Translations under genes and position numbers: made by a program
Shown: in pieces, positions 21,935 to 33,110 of the stretch
Layout: each line of letters starts with the position of its first letter
Position numbering within the stretch: the first letter of the stretch is position 1
Assembly (NCBI GenBank): GCA_012845835.1
Contig: JABAKD010000009.1
Span: 17,495,318-17,559,317 of the forward strand
Direction of reading: 5' to 3'
DNA: 64,000 bases
Source: Undaria pinnatifida
Lineage: Eukaryota; Sar; Phaeophyceae; Laminariales; Alariaceae
Notes under the pieces: generated by a model
Databases searched by the model: none
Told to the model about the DNA's origin: nothing
The model's input: only the letters and a program-made list of their open reading frames with translations

Positions 21935-22150
21935 CTTTCTTCTTTTTTTTGCTTATCATGCCATTATTATCTTCGCACTTTTCCTTTCTCCTTCTCCCTC
22001 CCTAGACAGACGTAACTCAGATCCGGGATCACTCAGCAGACTCTCCTCCCCCCTCCCCACTTCAGTACGCGCCTTCGTTTTTATCGCGCGAAGATTCCAG
22101 CTATTCCTTCCCTCGTCGACTTGCATCGAATCGCCGTTAATACATGATGA
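21935..22150 (-). repeat. SINE family G, partial copy
   Basis: ATTATCTTCGCACTTTTCC, CGTAACTCAGATCCGGGATC, CAGCAGACTCTCCTCCC and CCTCGTCGACTTGCATCG match the body of family G. The tRNA-like head is missing. Confidence 0.7.
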
Positions 22151-22329
22151 TTCGTAAGTTTTTGGTGATTTTTGCATACCATGTACATCCCAGTAGAAAA
22201 GAGTAGAAACTTGAAAAAATCATCGAAGGCGGAGGCAGCGGGGCTGACGTTTTCGTTGAATAGTGGGTTAATTACAGTTTATTACCGGTATTTTGTACCC
22301 CCCTGCGTACTATATAGAAGAGTACATTC

Positions 22330-22640
22330 TCTCCTTCCTTCTCACACACATTTACTTTCCAGAGTCTGGACAAGCCGCGGTCACAGGTGTCGTCCCTTCT
22401 TCCCCCCGGTTCTTGCCTGTTCATTTTTTATCGCGCATAGAGTTAAGCAATCCCGCTGCTCCTCGATTTTTCATCGAGTGTTTGCGAACTCACGCTCTCG
22501 CGCTTTCAGCAAGTTAATTTGTGCAAAACAAAAAGTCCCCACGAATTTATGCGAGTATGCACTCGGGGGGATTCGAACTCAAGAAACTGACCTATACCAG
22601 GCTCGAGGATAACCTGATACGCCACCGGGGCGACCGACAT
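22330..22640 (-). repeat. SINE family A, copy 3
   Basis: Reverse copy with the same landmarks as copy 2: TCTGGACAAGCCGCGGTCAC, TTTTTATCGCGCATAGAG, ATGCGAGTATGCACTCGGG, GATTCGAACTCAAGAAACTG and TACGCCACCGGGGCGACC. Confidence 0.8.
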
Positions 22641-22689
22641 ATAGACAGTACATACAGCAGTACCCCGGGCCACCCAAGATTTTGGTGGC

Positions 22690-22815
22690 ACACTTGAGGT
22701 TTTATTTGGGATCGTGTTAGCGTTTACTAGTAGTAGTAGTAGAGTAGCAGTTGCTAGTATTAATAATAACAACAACAACAACAACAACAACACCAACAAC
22801 ACCAACAACAACACT

Positions 22816-22872
<57 letters not shown>

Positions 22873-23043
22873 TATAATTATTAGTCTGGACTATAGTAGT
22901 AGTTGCGAGTGATTACTTTTTTTTTTTTTATCCTCCGGGGGATCGTGTTAGCGTTTACTAGTAGTAGTAGAGTAGCAGTTGCTAGTATTAATAATAACAA
23001 CAACAACAACACCAACAACACCAACAACAACACTAACAACACC

Positions 23044-23076
<33 letters not shown>

Positions 23077-23165
23077 TATAATCATTAGTCTGGACTATAG
23101 TAGTAGTTGCGAGTGATTACTTTTTTCTTTTTTTTTTATCCTCCGGCGGATGGGGAAAAATAAAG
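22690..23165. repeat. Two-unit tandem duplication with (AAC)n
   Basis: A block of about 230 bp is repeated: GATCGTGTTAGCGTTTACTA, GTAGCAGTTGCTAGTATTAA, a long AACAAC array with ACC and ACT interruptions, and GTCTGGACTATAGTAGTAG, then a T-run. The first unit is about 22700-22937, the second about 22940-23155. The second ends in the family K motif ATCCTCCGGCGGATGG. Confidence 0.82.
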
Positions 23166-23195
23166 CTTTAGCTCACCACACTTCCACTACTATTA
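23138..23195 (+). repeat. Repeat family K (CCTCCGGCGGATGG motif)
   Basis: A T-run, ATCCTCCGGCGGATGGGG, AAAAATAAAGCTTTAGCTC and ACCACACTTCCAC. Other copies are at about 1312-1386 (forward), 22930-22945 (fragment) and 50350-50402 (reverse). The centre ATCCTCCGGCGGAT is almost self-complementary. Confidence 0.65.
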
Positions 23196-24091
23196 ATGGC
23201 AACTGTATGGAGGACACCTACAATATTGTTAGGAAGAAACGGAGCCAATACTGCCTTCGACTGGGTTTCTCGTTTGGGAGAGGGTGCGTTCCATACTATA
23301 GTCCACCTTCAGTGTAACGCTCCCGGATTTCTTACATTCCTGAAAAATCACATACCTGGTTTTTTATTTTACGACGCGGAGAACTGTAGAGCGACACGCG
23401 AAGGTCGCGGCCGCGCCACCCTATCGTTTACACCAATCAACACGCGGCGGGGGGCGGGCGGGCGGGGAGGGGGAGGGGCGAGGGGGGGGAGGGAGGGGCG
23501 CCCGGCCTAAGAGACTGTGAAGTCTAGGTCGCGCCACCATCTTTCTGACGTATGTGTACCTTCTCAGGCGGGAAGTAGCTAGCGTATGACCGCCAGGACT
23601 TCTTCGCCGTTTGTTTGCTGTGTTCTCCCCTCAATGCCCTTTATGCACTATTATCATACTTGATGCGTTCTATGGGCCCAATGCCTTAGGGTGTCATCAG
23701 TCTCTAGCATCTGATATTTTTAATATGATGATGGATGATACTTTTCCTTTGCTTTCCTTCTCTTGCTTTCTATTTTTTTTTTTTTTTTCTTTCGTGTTCA
23801 ATTGCCTCGTGTCTTTCGTAAGCATGCGTATTGATACCGCCGGCTGGTCGGTTAGTTGGCACTCGTCGCCACACCCCGCCTGCTGGCGAGTTCACGTAGT
23901 ATTCGCCCACTAATACTTCGTGTGGTATACATACGTGGTTGCTTTGTTTTGGTTGCTTGTATCGGACGGATACTTTTATTTTTTTCATATATATTTTATT
24001 AAAGTATTTCAAGGACGTCAGCCGTGAGTTCGACGAATTTCGGGTCAATACTCATCTTTGCAAGCTGCGTTGTTGGTACTTGTAATATACT
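23196..24091. other. No gene seen; G-rich tract
   Basis: A strongly G-rich stretch (23450-23505) is flanked by sequence rich in CGCGG. A frame from 23196 is open for 104 codons but loses protein character in the G tract. Nothing recognised. Confidence 0.4.
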
Positions 24092-24780
24092 ATGTGGGTG
24101 AGTTATTTATTTAGTAGAAAAAATGAAAAAATAAACTTCATTTGCTTCATTCATTCAGCTGTGAGATCGACCAAAAAAAGGTTTCTTGATCAAAACTCAA
24201 CTTTGCAAGTTGCGCGTGATACGTACTTCCGTCGCGCCTGTTACGGGGTGTGTACACCCTTGCCTCGTCAATATATTATGAAAATTGAAATACACTCCAG
24301 CTGTGAGATCGAACATTTTGTCGAAACTCATCTTTGCAAGCTGTGTGTGATACTCCGATCGCGCGTATTACGGGTTGTGTGTCCTCGTTAAGGATATAGG
24401 TCCGCGACTCCCCTTGCAACTACAGTGTAGCTATCAGGGTCAACAGGTTGATGTTAGGCAGTCTGTGCGCGGAAACTATACAACCCGTTTTTGAGGGGGA
24501 CAAAATCTGACAGCTGTGCAAGGAAATGCATCAGTATATCAAGTGAATCCTGTAAGTCGAATATCAGGTGAGGGGAGGGCGGAGTTTTAAAGGACGTGGG
24601 GGCCTGATTTTGATCAAAGGGGGGCGGGAGGGGGGGAGGGGGGGGGGGGGGACGGGTGGAGCAGGTCAATTTGTGCGTGGAAACTATATATATTTCTTGT
24701 GGGGGAGGGGGGGGAATGTGACGCGGGGGGCCGGGGGCGGGGGGGGAGGGCTTTAGGTCGCATAGATGTAGGGGTTTGCT
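24092..24780 (+). repeat. Repeat family C, copy 2 (long form, with a diverged copy in front)
   Basis: A decayed copy (about 24150-24260) precedes a good copy from 24281. Beyond the 200-bp core it continues with AACCCGTTTTTGAGGGGGAC, TGCATCAGTATATCAAGTG and GGGAGGGCGGAGTTTTAAAG, then G-rich sequence and CTTTAGGTCGCATAGATG. A further fragment lies at 24829-24890. Confidence 0.75.
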
Positions 24781-25107
24781 ATGCGCATATATATACCAGG
24801 TATATGATGTGTTTTAATATCATAAGAATATTGATACACTCCAGCTAGCTGTGAGATCGAATGTTGTGTCGAAACTCATCTTTGCATTAATATGTATGAT
24901 CGGCGCTGTGTGTATCGCGTTTACCTCGCTACACTGCCTGCTGACGAGTCTGCGTAGTAACTTGTTACGTAGTATGTACGAATTTTACCTTCCTTGCTTC
25001 ATTTTCTATTTCTTTTCGTAGAGTTCTTTCTTTCTTTTTTCCTTGATTTTTTCTCCTCGGATTTGTTTGTGCGTTTGTTTGTTTTCCTTGGTGGCATGCG
25101 GTGTTGT

Positions 25108-25440
25108 ATGGAACCGGTCGCCCCGGTGGCGTATCAGGTTATCCTCGAGCCTGGTATAGGTCAGTTTCGTGAGTTCGAGCCCCGCCGAGTGCATACTCGT
25201 ATAAATTCGTTGGGACTTTTTCTTAGTGGACAAATTGACTTGCGGAAAGCGCGAGAGCGTGAGTTAGCAACATTCGATGAACAATCGACGAGCAGTGGGA
25301 TTGCTGAACCCTATGCGCGATAAAAATTGAAGGCAAGAACCGGGGAGGAGAATGGATGACACCTGTGACCACGGCTTGTCCAGATGCTGGAAAGTGAAAG
25401 TGTGCTAAAAAAAAAAAAAAAAAAAAGAAAAAAAAAATGA
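25108..25440 (+). repeat. SINE family A, copy 4 (complete, with poly-A)
   Basis: The tRNA-like head runs GGTCGCCCCGGTGGCGTATC (A-box type) to GAGTTCGAGCCCCGCC (B-box type). The body follows with TGCATACTCGTATAAATTCG, GTGGGATTGCTGAACCC and CCTGTGACCACGGCTTGTCC, ending in a poly-A tract of about 30 bases (25408-25437). RNA polymerase III promoter boxes plus A-tail identify a tRNA-derived SINE. The tRNA of origin cannot be told. Confidence 0.82.
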
Positions 25441-25585
25441 TGATAATAGTCGGTTGCAGATGCGAGTCTTGAAACGCATTTACCGCTGTGGGCCTGGCCT
25501 GATACGTACGTACACTGACTTCCGATTTCACTTTTAGCCTTTTTTTGTATTGATCTATGACTTGCTTCAGCTATGATATACCAGG

Positions 25586-25626
<41 letters not shown>

Positions 25627-25840
25627 GCTGTTGTTGTTGTTTTTGTTGTAGTTGTTGTTGCTGTTGTTGTTGTTGTTGCTGTTGTTGTTCTTACATTAAC
25701 TTGCATAATAATCAATTCCGTGGTCTACGTGTTCGACCACGTTTTTTTTTTTTTTTTTTTTTCCCTGCTGCTGCATTCTTCCACTGACTGGGGCCCGTCC
25801 TGTGACCACGGATTTGCTTATTATGCGAGTTAATGCGAGA
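25440..25840 (-). repeat. Repeat family B, diverged copy with (GTT)n
   Basis: Landmarks of family B in reverse (GACTTCCGATTTCACTTTTA; CCTGTGACCACGGATTTGC; GCGAGTTAATGCGAG) enclose a GTT microsatellite at about 25577-25690 with CTG interruptions. The middle of the element has been replaced by the simple repeat. Confidence 0.6.
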
Positions 25841-26931
25841 ATAGCAACATTTCCCTGTTTTTCGTTGGTTTTGGTGTCCTTCCTGTGCAATCAGTCTATT
25901 AATAGTAATCTAGTGGAAAAGGGTTAACGCAAAACATGGAGCAAACGCAATTAAACGAGGTCAAAATAGAGGAGGAGAGGTCGTATGTGCCAGTTGTTCG
26001 TGGCCGCACCCGCCGCCACCGCCGCTGCTGCTGCTGCTGCTACTGCTGTGCTTATAGAGTGCATTATCTTTAATGCTTAAATCGCTGCTGCTGCTGCTGC
26101 GCATAGGTCTCAGCGGAGGTCTCAGCTCTCTAAAAATGCACAAAATATATAAGGGGACACGACATCTCCAACGTCCGAATGCCATACACATCTGACGCAT
26201 CATACGCTGTCGCCATAGCTGGGGAGGTCCGAACCCGGACACACGATTGACGGTTGTGTCATGACTATTTTGACGTGATTGAAAACAACAACAGGAGCAG
26301 TGTACAGTTATTATAGAGCCTGCCATATTCAATCACAGAGCCCTCCTCTGAGTGGGCTCTAGTATTATACTGATGGATGTTCTAATTCCACCTTGCTATT
26401 GTATGGCTACTGCTGTTTGTAGATCAGATTTTACTTCGAAGTGTACGTACTTCTGCCTATTAATAGTACTCAATAAATATCGTATAGTGACCGTTACGGA
26501 ACAACGGTCGGTCTTGGTGCACCAGTAAGTGTGGAACACGGGACTTTCAGACTGTGATGGCGTTTTGGCGGTCTGGTGTTTAAACGCGAGGTTATCGCAG
26601 GTTTCACGTTGGAGTTGTAAATACAGCAGTAACGTCTCGAAGATGTTGTGTTTTGGGTTGCACTACCTTGCACACTGCTACTGCCTCGTACGCTTCCTAC
26701 CGTTTATCTTTTTGTAGTCGTCGCAAATGGACGTGGCCTGTTGACAGTTAGAGAGGGCCCACTCATCACTCCCTTTTACCTGCTTCCTTCGAGGTTTCTA
26801 TCGTCAGCGCCGACCCTCTGCGCCATTTCGTTTACACCATCTCAAGCCTGGCAGGGTAAACAGCGTTTGACACACTGTCTCTCTCTTGTACCCGCTACTT
26901 TGTTTGCTCTTGGCGGATTGGACGATGATCA
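25841..26931. other. No gene recognised; CTG repeats
   Basis: Two short CTG/CCG arrays at 26008-26048 and 26083-26100. The right part (26680-26930) is pyrimidine-rich and could be intron ahead of the possible exon at 26932-27049. Confidence 0.4.
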
Positions 26932-27049
26932 GGCGGCGCAAAAGAGGTTGGCAAAGGAGCGTGTGAAACGAGAGCAAGAGAAGAAGTTGGCCAAGATGTT
27001 GGGCTTCAAGGGCCGTGGGAGGGGCAGAAGGGGACGCAGAGCAAGATGA
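26932..27049 (+). CDS. Possible terminal exon of an unrecognised gene (basic coiled tail)
   Basis: After an acceptor-like GATGATCAG preceded by a pyrimidine-rich tract, the frame reads AAQKRLAKERVKREQEKKLA, KMLGFKGRGRG, RRGRRAR and TGA. A lysine/arginine/glutamate helix ending in an RG-rich basic tail is typical of a nuclear or nucleolar protein C-terminus. It could be the last exon of a plus-strand gene whose earlier exons lie in 19-26 kb, but I could not link them by phase. Confidence 0.35.
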
Positions 27050-28666
27050 CATGCTTTTTTCATTATTGCGCATTTTTTTTATGTTTTCGCTACGTTTATG
27101 ATGTAATCGTTGGAGTTCGCGTGCTGTATATATTGCGCCGCGAGACGCCAGGGGTTTGGACGAATATATAGTCTAATATTATTACGTGCCCTGTTGGGTT
27201 CTTACACAATGTTTTCGTATTTTCGTCGTGTTATGATACGATAGCTGGAGTTAGCGTGCTAAAGAGTTTTCGTCGTGAGACACCAAGGACTTGCTCGAGG
27301 CACACTTTTCATGTGCGTAACCAGGGCGTGTGTATGGTGCCGCGCGTTGGCCCGCGTGTTGTATGCGCCAAAAATAAACTCAGCGTTACGAAGTGTTTCG
27401 ACGGTTTACGCTCTCTCAGCGGACATTGACGTTGCCGCGCCATAGTTGCAGTACAAGCCAGTTGAGTGAGAATAGAATCAGGCAGGACGACACTCATTAA
27501 CATCGCCTGTTTGAAATGTAATCGCTGTAACGCAGCGCCAATGATGTGCGTTGCCGTGGTGTTCCCTGGTAAATAGGTCGAACGGTGGTTACGCGACGGT
27601 TTGGGGAAATCAAATGCAAACAGTTTTTAGTTCAGCAGTTTTCTTGGATTTTGTTTGAATCCGCGGTGGTTACACAGTAGGTGGCCCTATATAATGCGGG
27701 TCATATAGTGCGGGTGTCCGATATTGTGCGGGTGAAATCGTTGGGCACAATATAGACGCCTCTATAGTGGCCGGTTTTTATATAGTGCGGGTGCCCGGTA
27801 TAGTGCGGGTAAATTTTCGTGACACATACCCGCACTATATAGGGCCACCTACTGCAATACGTACGCCTTGTATGTGGTTCAAGCCCCGATCTCCGTCGTC
27901 GAAACGGTCCAAACTGACCAGATGTCACTGTAACGCTAGGTATGCGCCGCCTGTTATGCATCCACGTCGTATACGAACGAAACCATTCCTCCATCTAACG
28001 GATTGGACGTCGTCCGCCCAAGCAATGGGCCCGTTTTAATTGCCGGCGGGTTGTATTGAGAGAGTGTACTATTTGAATAGTAGTGCTGTGCCGTGAAGCG
28101 TTTTTGCCTTGTAAGGCATGGGGCACCAGTAATGTTCGTCAGCGAATCCTTTGGTTCCTACCTGAGCAGCATGCCGTGATAAGCACGCAGTCAGTGTAGC
28201 GGTGCCCCGTCCGGGGTATATCACCGAATGCTTGCGGGGTGACGGTGTTTCAAAAGCTATATTCAAAACTTCTTGTGTTGCGGAAGTCCCCGGCCCGCAC
28301 GCTGATGGTTGTACCATAATTAAGTTGATGGCAAAATGGATAGTTTCACAAAAAGAAACATGGTAGAAAGGATGGCTCTTAATCTTGCACGATCGCCGCA
28401 ACTTTGGCTTTGGAGCATTCGACAACCACAGGGACACCGAGCTTGGCCATGCAAAAGATGGCTGCTGCACACACTATACATCGTATCCTCTCGCCCAAGA
28501 CGAATTGTTGAGGCTACCAATACCACGTTCCACAGCCAAAAAAATTAACGGACCGTGCGAACACGCCAAATTCCGACGAGCTAAAATACGTAAACCTCAC
28601 CCAGCTACGTACGCTACGTACGCTAGCCTACACTTATCTAAGAAAAAAGCTCAATGATCAAATGCT
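27050..28666. other. No further gene recognised around the MITE
   Basis: Apart from the MITE (27675-27854), the sequence includes the likely 3' UTR of the PG-repeat gene (immediately left of 28667). Repeated CGCCGCGAGACGCCAGG/CGTCGTGAGACACCAAGG stretches at about 27136 and 27268 suggest a small local duplication. Confidence 0.45.
27675..27854. mobile_element. 180-bp MITE with 27-bp TIRs and TATAGTGCGGGT iterations
   Basis: Starts CAGTAGGTGGCCCTATAT and ends with its complement; 26 of 27 terminal bases pair. The interior repeats the motif TATAGTGCGGGT (with AT/TT variants) at least four more times, that is, the inner end of the TIR itself. No target-site duplication is clear, so the superfamily is unresolved. 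Confidence 0.8.
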
Positions 28667-29202
28667 CTAGGCGGTTACCGGTACATGGTAAGAATTTTGA
28701 GACGAAAGCCCTTCCTTGTCGCCCGCGGGCTCAAACAAATCCGCTTTTCTTGGCGAGGAGTCGGACGGTGCGCTGCCCAAGCCTTTTCTCCATTCCTCAT
28801 GTTGAGAGTGGAAGGCGCTATGCACCACCCGCCCCGCCCCCGCCGGCATGTACGCCCCGTTGAATGTGATGTTGAATGTCCTCTTGATGAGACTACCCCC
28901 GATATCATGGGACCCTGGTCCAACGGCGCTCTGTGAACCCGCCACGCCAAACCTCGCTCCTCGCGGAAGCTTGGAGTTTAACTGAGCTCTACTTCGAGGC
29001 GGCGGGATTGCCTTAACTACATCGACGTTGTATGCACCGGGCCCTGGGATGTCCTCGGCGTCCTTAAGTTGGAAAGCCCCACCCTCTCGCTTATCGGAGG
29101 TAGACAAGAAGGATTTCGACTTTGACTTCGACCCCTTCTCCACAATATTGTCAAACGAATCCTTTCGGACGTACTGTGTTGCCGGCGGCATAGCCGGCGC
29201 AC
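28667..29202 (-). CDS. Sperm-tail PG-rich repeat protein, terminal exon 6
   Basis: The last exon reads GAPAMPPATQYVRKDSFDNIV, a Ser/Lys run, IPGPGAYNVDVVKAIPPPRS, VAGSQSAVGPGSHDIGGS and RTFNITFNGAYMPAGAGR, ending HVPVTA and a TAG stop. It adds two to three PG-type repeats. The segment TFNITFNGAYMPAGAGR suggests a conserved C-terminal region rather than random ORF. Acceptor AACACAG in phase 1. Intron 5 upstream (29203-29617) contains the perfect hairpin at 29479-29520 and a decayed family E fragment near 29300-29390. Confidence 0.82.
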
Positions 29203-29478
29203 CTGTGTTTAAACGGTTGGGAACAACACGCGCACGGGTTATTAGATATTACAACTTTTGGTATGGAGGCGTGAACATAATAATGGGGAGCCCTTTGGAA
29301 CTGCATCTCCGTCTTAGGGACAAAGTTGACGTTTTGGGGAACAACTAGTTGGATTTAGTATGGGGTAAACTCTGCACTTGTGAAAGGTTATAATTGATTT
29401 GCAAATGTCAAGAGCCTGTCCAGCAGTTATAACAACAAACTACGTTTAGTAACCTGGTTGACACTGCAATTGTGCAAG

Positions 29479-29520
29479 CACTCTGCCGTAGTCACAGCCA
29501 GCGCTGACTACGGCAGAGTG
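29479..29520. repeat. Perfect 16-bp hairpin (intron of PG-repeat gene)
   Basis: CACTCTGCCGTAGTCA and TGACTACGGCAGAGTG pair perfectly around a 10-base loop. It lies in intron 5 of the minus-strand gene. Confidence 0.88.
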
Positions 29521-29617
29521 GTTATTTATGATGCAAAATTTTAACAGAAGCATAGACTACATTTTACAGAAACTTTGGGAAACAACGCAAATGAGAGCAG
29601 CCCTCACTCGTACATAC

Positions 29618-29796
29618 CTAAAGCGGAGTGTGATCTAAAGCGATGCGTCTCCGACTTGAAGCTGCTGCTGGACTTTGGCGTCTGCCGCAGAACCACCACC
29701 CTCTTCAAGATTTTCCCTTGGTCCCACAGCTGCATTGGCGTCTTTTTCGCGTTGTCGTCGGTCCGCTTACGAATTCGAAACCGGTCACCGCTACTC
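29618..29796 (-). CDS. Sperm-tail PG-rich repeat protein, exon 5 (linker)
   Basis: This exon is inferred because exons 4 and 6 do not join in phase. The 179-base block has a strong pyrimidine-rich acceptor ending AACAG and a GTATGT donor. It supplies the needed length (remainder 2 modulo 3) and an open frame: SSGDRFRIRKRTDDNAKKTPM, QLWDQGKILKRVVVLRQTPKS, SSSFKSETHRFRSHSAL. It has no PG repeat of its own. It is basic and would be a linker. Intron 4 (29797-30187) contains a self-complementary stretch around 30010-30060 built on AAATCTCG/CGAGATTT. Alternative acceptors inside the exon (near 29709) also keep phase. Confidence 0.62.
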
Positions 29797-30187
29797 CTGT
29801 TGGCGAAGGGCAAGGTGAACAACAAGGGCATGAAAACGTACGCGACGTTACGGGGGGGAGGGGGAGGGGGGGGCGTCGAACGTTTGCTTTGGAAATTGAG
29901 CAACATCACAAAACCTGTACCGAGGGGTAGAGGAGAATCGCATTCACTACATTTGACAATAATATCTTGAATAAGTTGCGCCGCTGGGGAGCGATAGTCT
30001 CGACTACGTGGGCGAGATTTCGTATCGAAAATCTCGGGAGATTTTGTCGTTTAAATCTCGCCTGCAAAGGCATGGAGATAATTTTCCGCGCTATTAGACT
30101 TGTCCTTGGGCTTTCGCGACAAGCTTCGAGTGAATCGCGAGATTCTATTCGTACTCATGGAGATCTTTGATGTCGGGGCGGACTCAC

Positions 30188-30453
30188 CCAAATACGCCCT
30201 TGCATCCAATTCGGCCTTTATTTTTCAGCCCCCCCGCGATAGACTGCAGATCAAGATCGTAGTCGCCGGGGCCCGGCAACCCTGCCGTATGAGAGCTGGG
30301 TCCTGGGCTTGTCCGCTTTCCTGTTGAGCTAAATCCTATTTTCTCGTCCGTCAAGGTTTTCCGGATTGATGGACTGAAGCTTGAATTGTCCTGCAATCTA
30401 CCGTAAGCACCGGGGCCTGGCACATTCCCAGCCTCGGGCTCGCTGTAAGGACA
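30188..30453 (-). CDS. Sperm-tail PG-rich repeat protein, exon 4
   Basis: The exon reads CPYSEPEAGNVPGPGAYGRLQ, a PG repeat, then a linker including KIGFSSTGKR and TSPGPSSHTAG, and LPGPGDYDLDL, another PG repeat, to GCKGVFG. Acceptor CTACAG was preferred to an AG eleven bases downstream because only the first keeps phase 0. The donor is GTGAGT in phase 2. The 440-bp intron 3 before it shows nothing recognisable. Confidence 0.82.
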
Positions 30454-30893
30454 CTGTAGACAGCAACGAAAACAAGGGTAAAACCGGAGGGTCATGTGCA
30501 AGTACGCGTGTGTTGCAATAGAGGTGTTAGAAGCTTCGGAATCGAACCCTACGGCTTGGTGTTGCAGTACAATCTGCTGCAGTCTGGCGTACGAGGATTT
30601 CCTAGCAGGGCCAAACGGGTCTCCGCTACCAGTACTCTGGTATCACTTTCGTTGTCAACGCCAAGGCCGTAGTATAGTACGAGTGCTCTAATCGTTTGGG
30701 ATGATTCTTCTAATCGAAGAGCAATTCTCCTGACTTTCCTCTGTTGTTGGTCAAGAAAGTCAGGAAAAACAGGATAACTTTACTTCGCAAGAAATATGGA
30801 CGTGTGTTCAGCGGTGTCCTATACCAGGTACCAGGTACAAGGTATTTGACTATCAGGTATGCTAAATGGGTCCATGCTCCAAAGGTATCTTAC

Positions 30894-31118
30894 CTCATTG
30901 CTACGGAGCCAAGCGCCGCGTTGTGCGGAGCTGCTCAAGCACGGCACGTTGCTCGCCGAGGAGTTTACGCCGAGAGGACTGTAATGTGCATACTGCCCCG
31001 GGCCAGGACCGGCTTGTAAGCGGTCGTCACACTTCGGCACGCTCGACATGAACGGAGACGATCCTGGCATTTCCATGTGATACCTTGGCTTCATCTTGGG
31101 GTTGTAGTCACCTGGCCC
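30894..31118 (-). CDS. Sperm-tail PG-rich repeat protein, exon 3
   Basis: The 75 codons read GPGDYNPKMKPRYHMEMPGSS and then LQAGPGPGQYAHYSP, giving two further PG-rich repeats, and end SSSAQRGAWLRSNE at a GTAAGA donor. Acceptor CTGCAG, phase 0 at both ends. Intron 2 of the gene (31119-32100) holds a copy of repeat family I at 31740-31985. Confidence 0.83.
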
Positions 31119-31739
31119 CTGCAGCAGTACACAACAGTACACAAGCACTTGGTTGGGGAGACAGCGGAAAACTCGATTTTGTGTTGTGGACGGTGTCGCA
31201 ACGTCGGCCTACTGTCTGCACCTGGCGCGTACATGACACGATGGACAGCCGTATTAATCGCTATTAAGCCTGCCAAACCTTCATATGCAGCAGTCGTGGC
31301 CCCTCAGTGGCGCGGTGCCTTGCCAGATGAAAACAACGCCCGCACTGATCGTGGTATCCCAAACTTTCCCGGGATAATACCGTCAGCTGGAACGGTGCTC
31401 TGTCGGACAAGGTCGTACGCGATTTTTCGACTAAACTGGGAGCCCACTCTGAACAGTACAGCACTAGTGAAGGGCCGCGGTTGTAAACATAGAAGCAGGA
31501 TGGTTAGCATTTTGTACTGGTTCTTTTTACAGTAAGGGCTCCTTATCAGTAAGGTGGTGGTGTGCCAGAGCAATACGACCGTCTTTTCGAGGGAAGTCGC
31601 CTTATTCATTCCAACAAGTTATATGTATAGACTGTATAATTGTAATTTTTTTGCCCCTTCTCGCTTCCTGGCGGTCCCTAAGCTGGACTCCGAAGTGTGA
31701 CGTTCTCCTCGAAATCATACATATCATACGGTGTAAAAG

Positions 31740-31985
31740 CTTTGTGTGTTGTCAAGTGGTGTTGTGTGTATTTTCTCAACAACAGATCGGTCGTGGGCGC
31801 GTCTATATCGAGTACCCAAAAAGTGCTAAAAGTGCTGCTATTGAGTGCACCCAAGAAGTACTGTTCGGGTAAAATGCGAATTCATTATTTTTCCGGGCAA
31901 GAAATGATCATTGCGTCCGATAGTGATAATAATGTGTCCTTGCGCCACTCCCCTAGGCACTTCCCGGAGAGGAACCTTGTAATGA
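31740..31985 (+). repeat. Repeat family I, copy 1 (intron of PG-repeat gene)
   Basis: ATTTTCTCAACAACAGATCG, TCGAGTACCCAAAAAGTGC, AATGCGAATTCATTATTTTT, CACTTCCCGGAGAGGAACC are all found in reverse order and complement at 54225-54480. Confidence 0.8.
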
Positions 31986-32100
31986 GTATAATTGCCGGTC
32001 GAGCCAAGCGATTTTGACCGGCATTAGTTAGGATACTGCCGTACTCAGACCGCCTTATTGGGGGACCCCTACTGTATGCGTAGTCGGACGTTTTGCGTAC

Positions 32101-32323
32101 CGGTAAGTTGTCCTTGGCCACGCAGTCGCTGTCAAACACCGTTTTCCTTAACCCTTTGGAGAACTTCGCTGCGCCAACCCCTGCCCACCAATGCTTGTCG
32201 TACGGGTTGTAGTCACACGGCCCGGCGCAATCCTGACGAGTTCCTTTGCGCATAATGCTCGGTGACGGTAACGCCAAGAGGTTCCCCCGGGAATCGACGT
32301 CGTATCCAAAACTCTGTTCCTTC
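32101..32323 (-). CDS. Sperm-tail PG-rich repeat protein, exon 2
   Basis: The exon reads KEQSFGYDVDSRGNLLALPSP, then MRKGTRQDCAGPCDYNPYDKHWW, a degenerate PG repeat in which GPCDYNP replaces GPGxYxP, then KFSKGLRKTVFDSDCVAKDNLP. Acceptor TGGCAG; donor GTACGC, phase 0. It fills the reading frame from exon 1 exactly. The join to exon 3 recreates LPGPGDYNP, a full PG repeat across the junction. The 787-bp intron upstream shows no recognisable repeat. Confidence 0.8.
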
Positions 32324-33110
32324 CTGCCAGAGAAAACAACATATCAAGGCACGCACACACCAGGCACGTACACACCAGGCACGTGTTCACAATACACACC
32401 GTACGAAATGTGGCAGTGTCAAGTCCATACATTAGCCTACCTGGTCGGTATACGAGTTCATATCATACAAATACCGAAAACCCCAGGTATATCTGATTAA
32501 CAGGAGGTCGTGACGACAAAAAGTGACGGCCATCGCGTTGTTGAAGGATGCTACTGTTTTTGTCCGAGACAAACTGGTTGTCCGAACAATGACATGTAAG
32601 GTTGTAGGTATCATACGTCACGGGCGCAGCATGGTTCTGCTCGTACTGCTGCTTGCTTGCACTGCTCGTAGACGACTGATAAAAACCATTTGTCTCAGCT
32701 GTTCGGTCGTTATATAGACTACTATTAATATAATTAAAGTCCCAGAAGGATTAGATTAAGGTAGACTATACCAGTAACAATTACTTATTGCAGACTGCCT
32801 GCCACAGCAGTTCATACACCAAGATGTTGAAAAGCAAGCTCACTCACGTCGACGGTGGATACTTTGCTTCTTGACTATTCCAGGTATAGATAGCGTAGGC
32901 ATAGACTATACGAACATCAGTTTCTATATTATAGTTTTACTGCCTACGTGGTACTTCTGCTCCCGAATACGAGACAAAGCTGCTACTGCCGCCGTACTGC
33001 CGCAGTATATCATACTATGATCAGAAGAGCTGTACGGCGCAGTTTTGACGTTGACGTGACTCGCACACGTACGTCTACCCCATTGAGCGTTTCGTCCACA
33101 CAAGACTCAC

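Noticed and set aside
22743-23090. Leucine- or asparagine-rich protein ORFs
   Set aside because: Translations of AAC/GTT microsatellites; no flanking coding sequence.
28385-28520. Minus-strand exon reading RCIVCAAAIFCMAKLGVPVV
   Set aside because: Looks protein-like over some 45 codons but no family, partner exon or clear splice context; lies just beyond the terminal stop of the PG-repeat gene.
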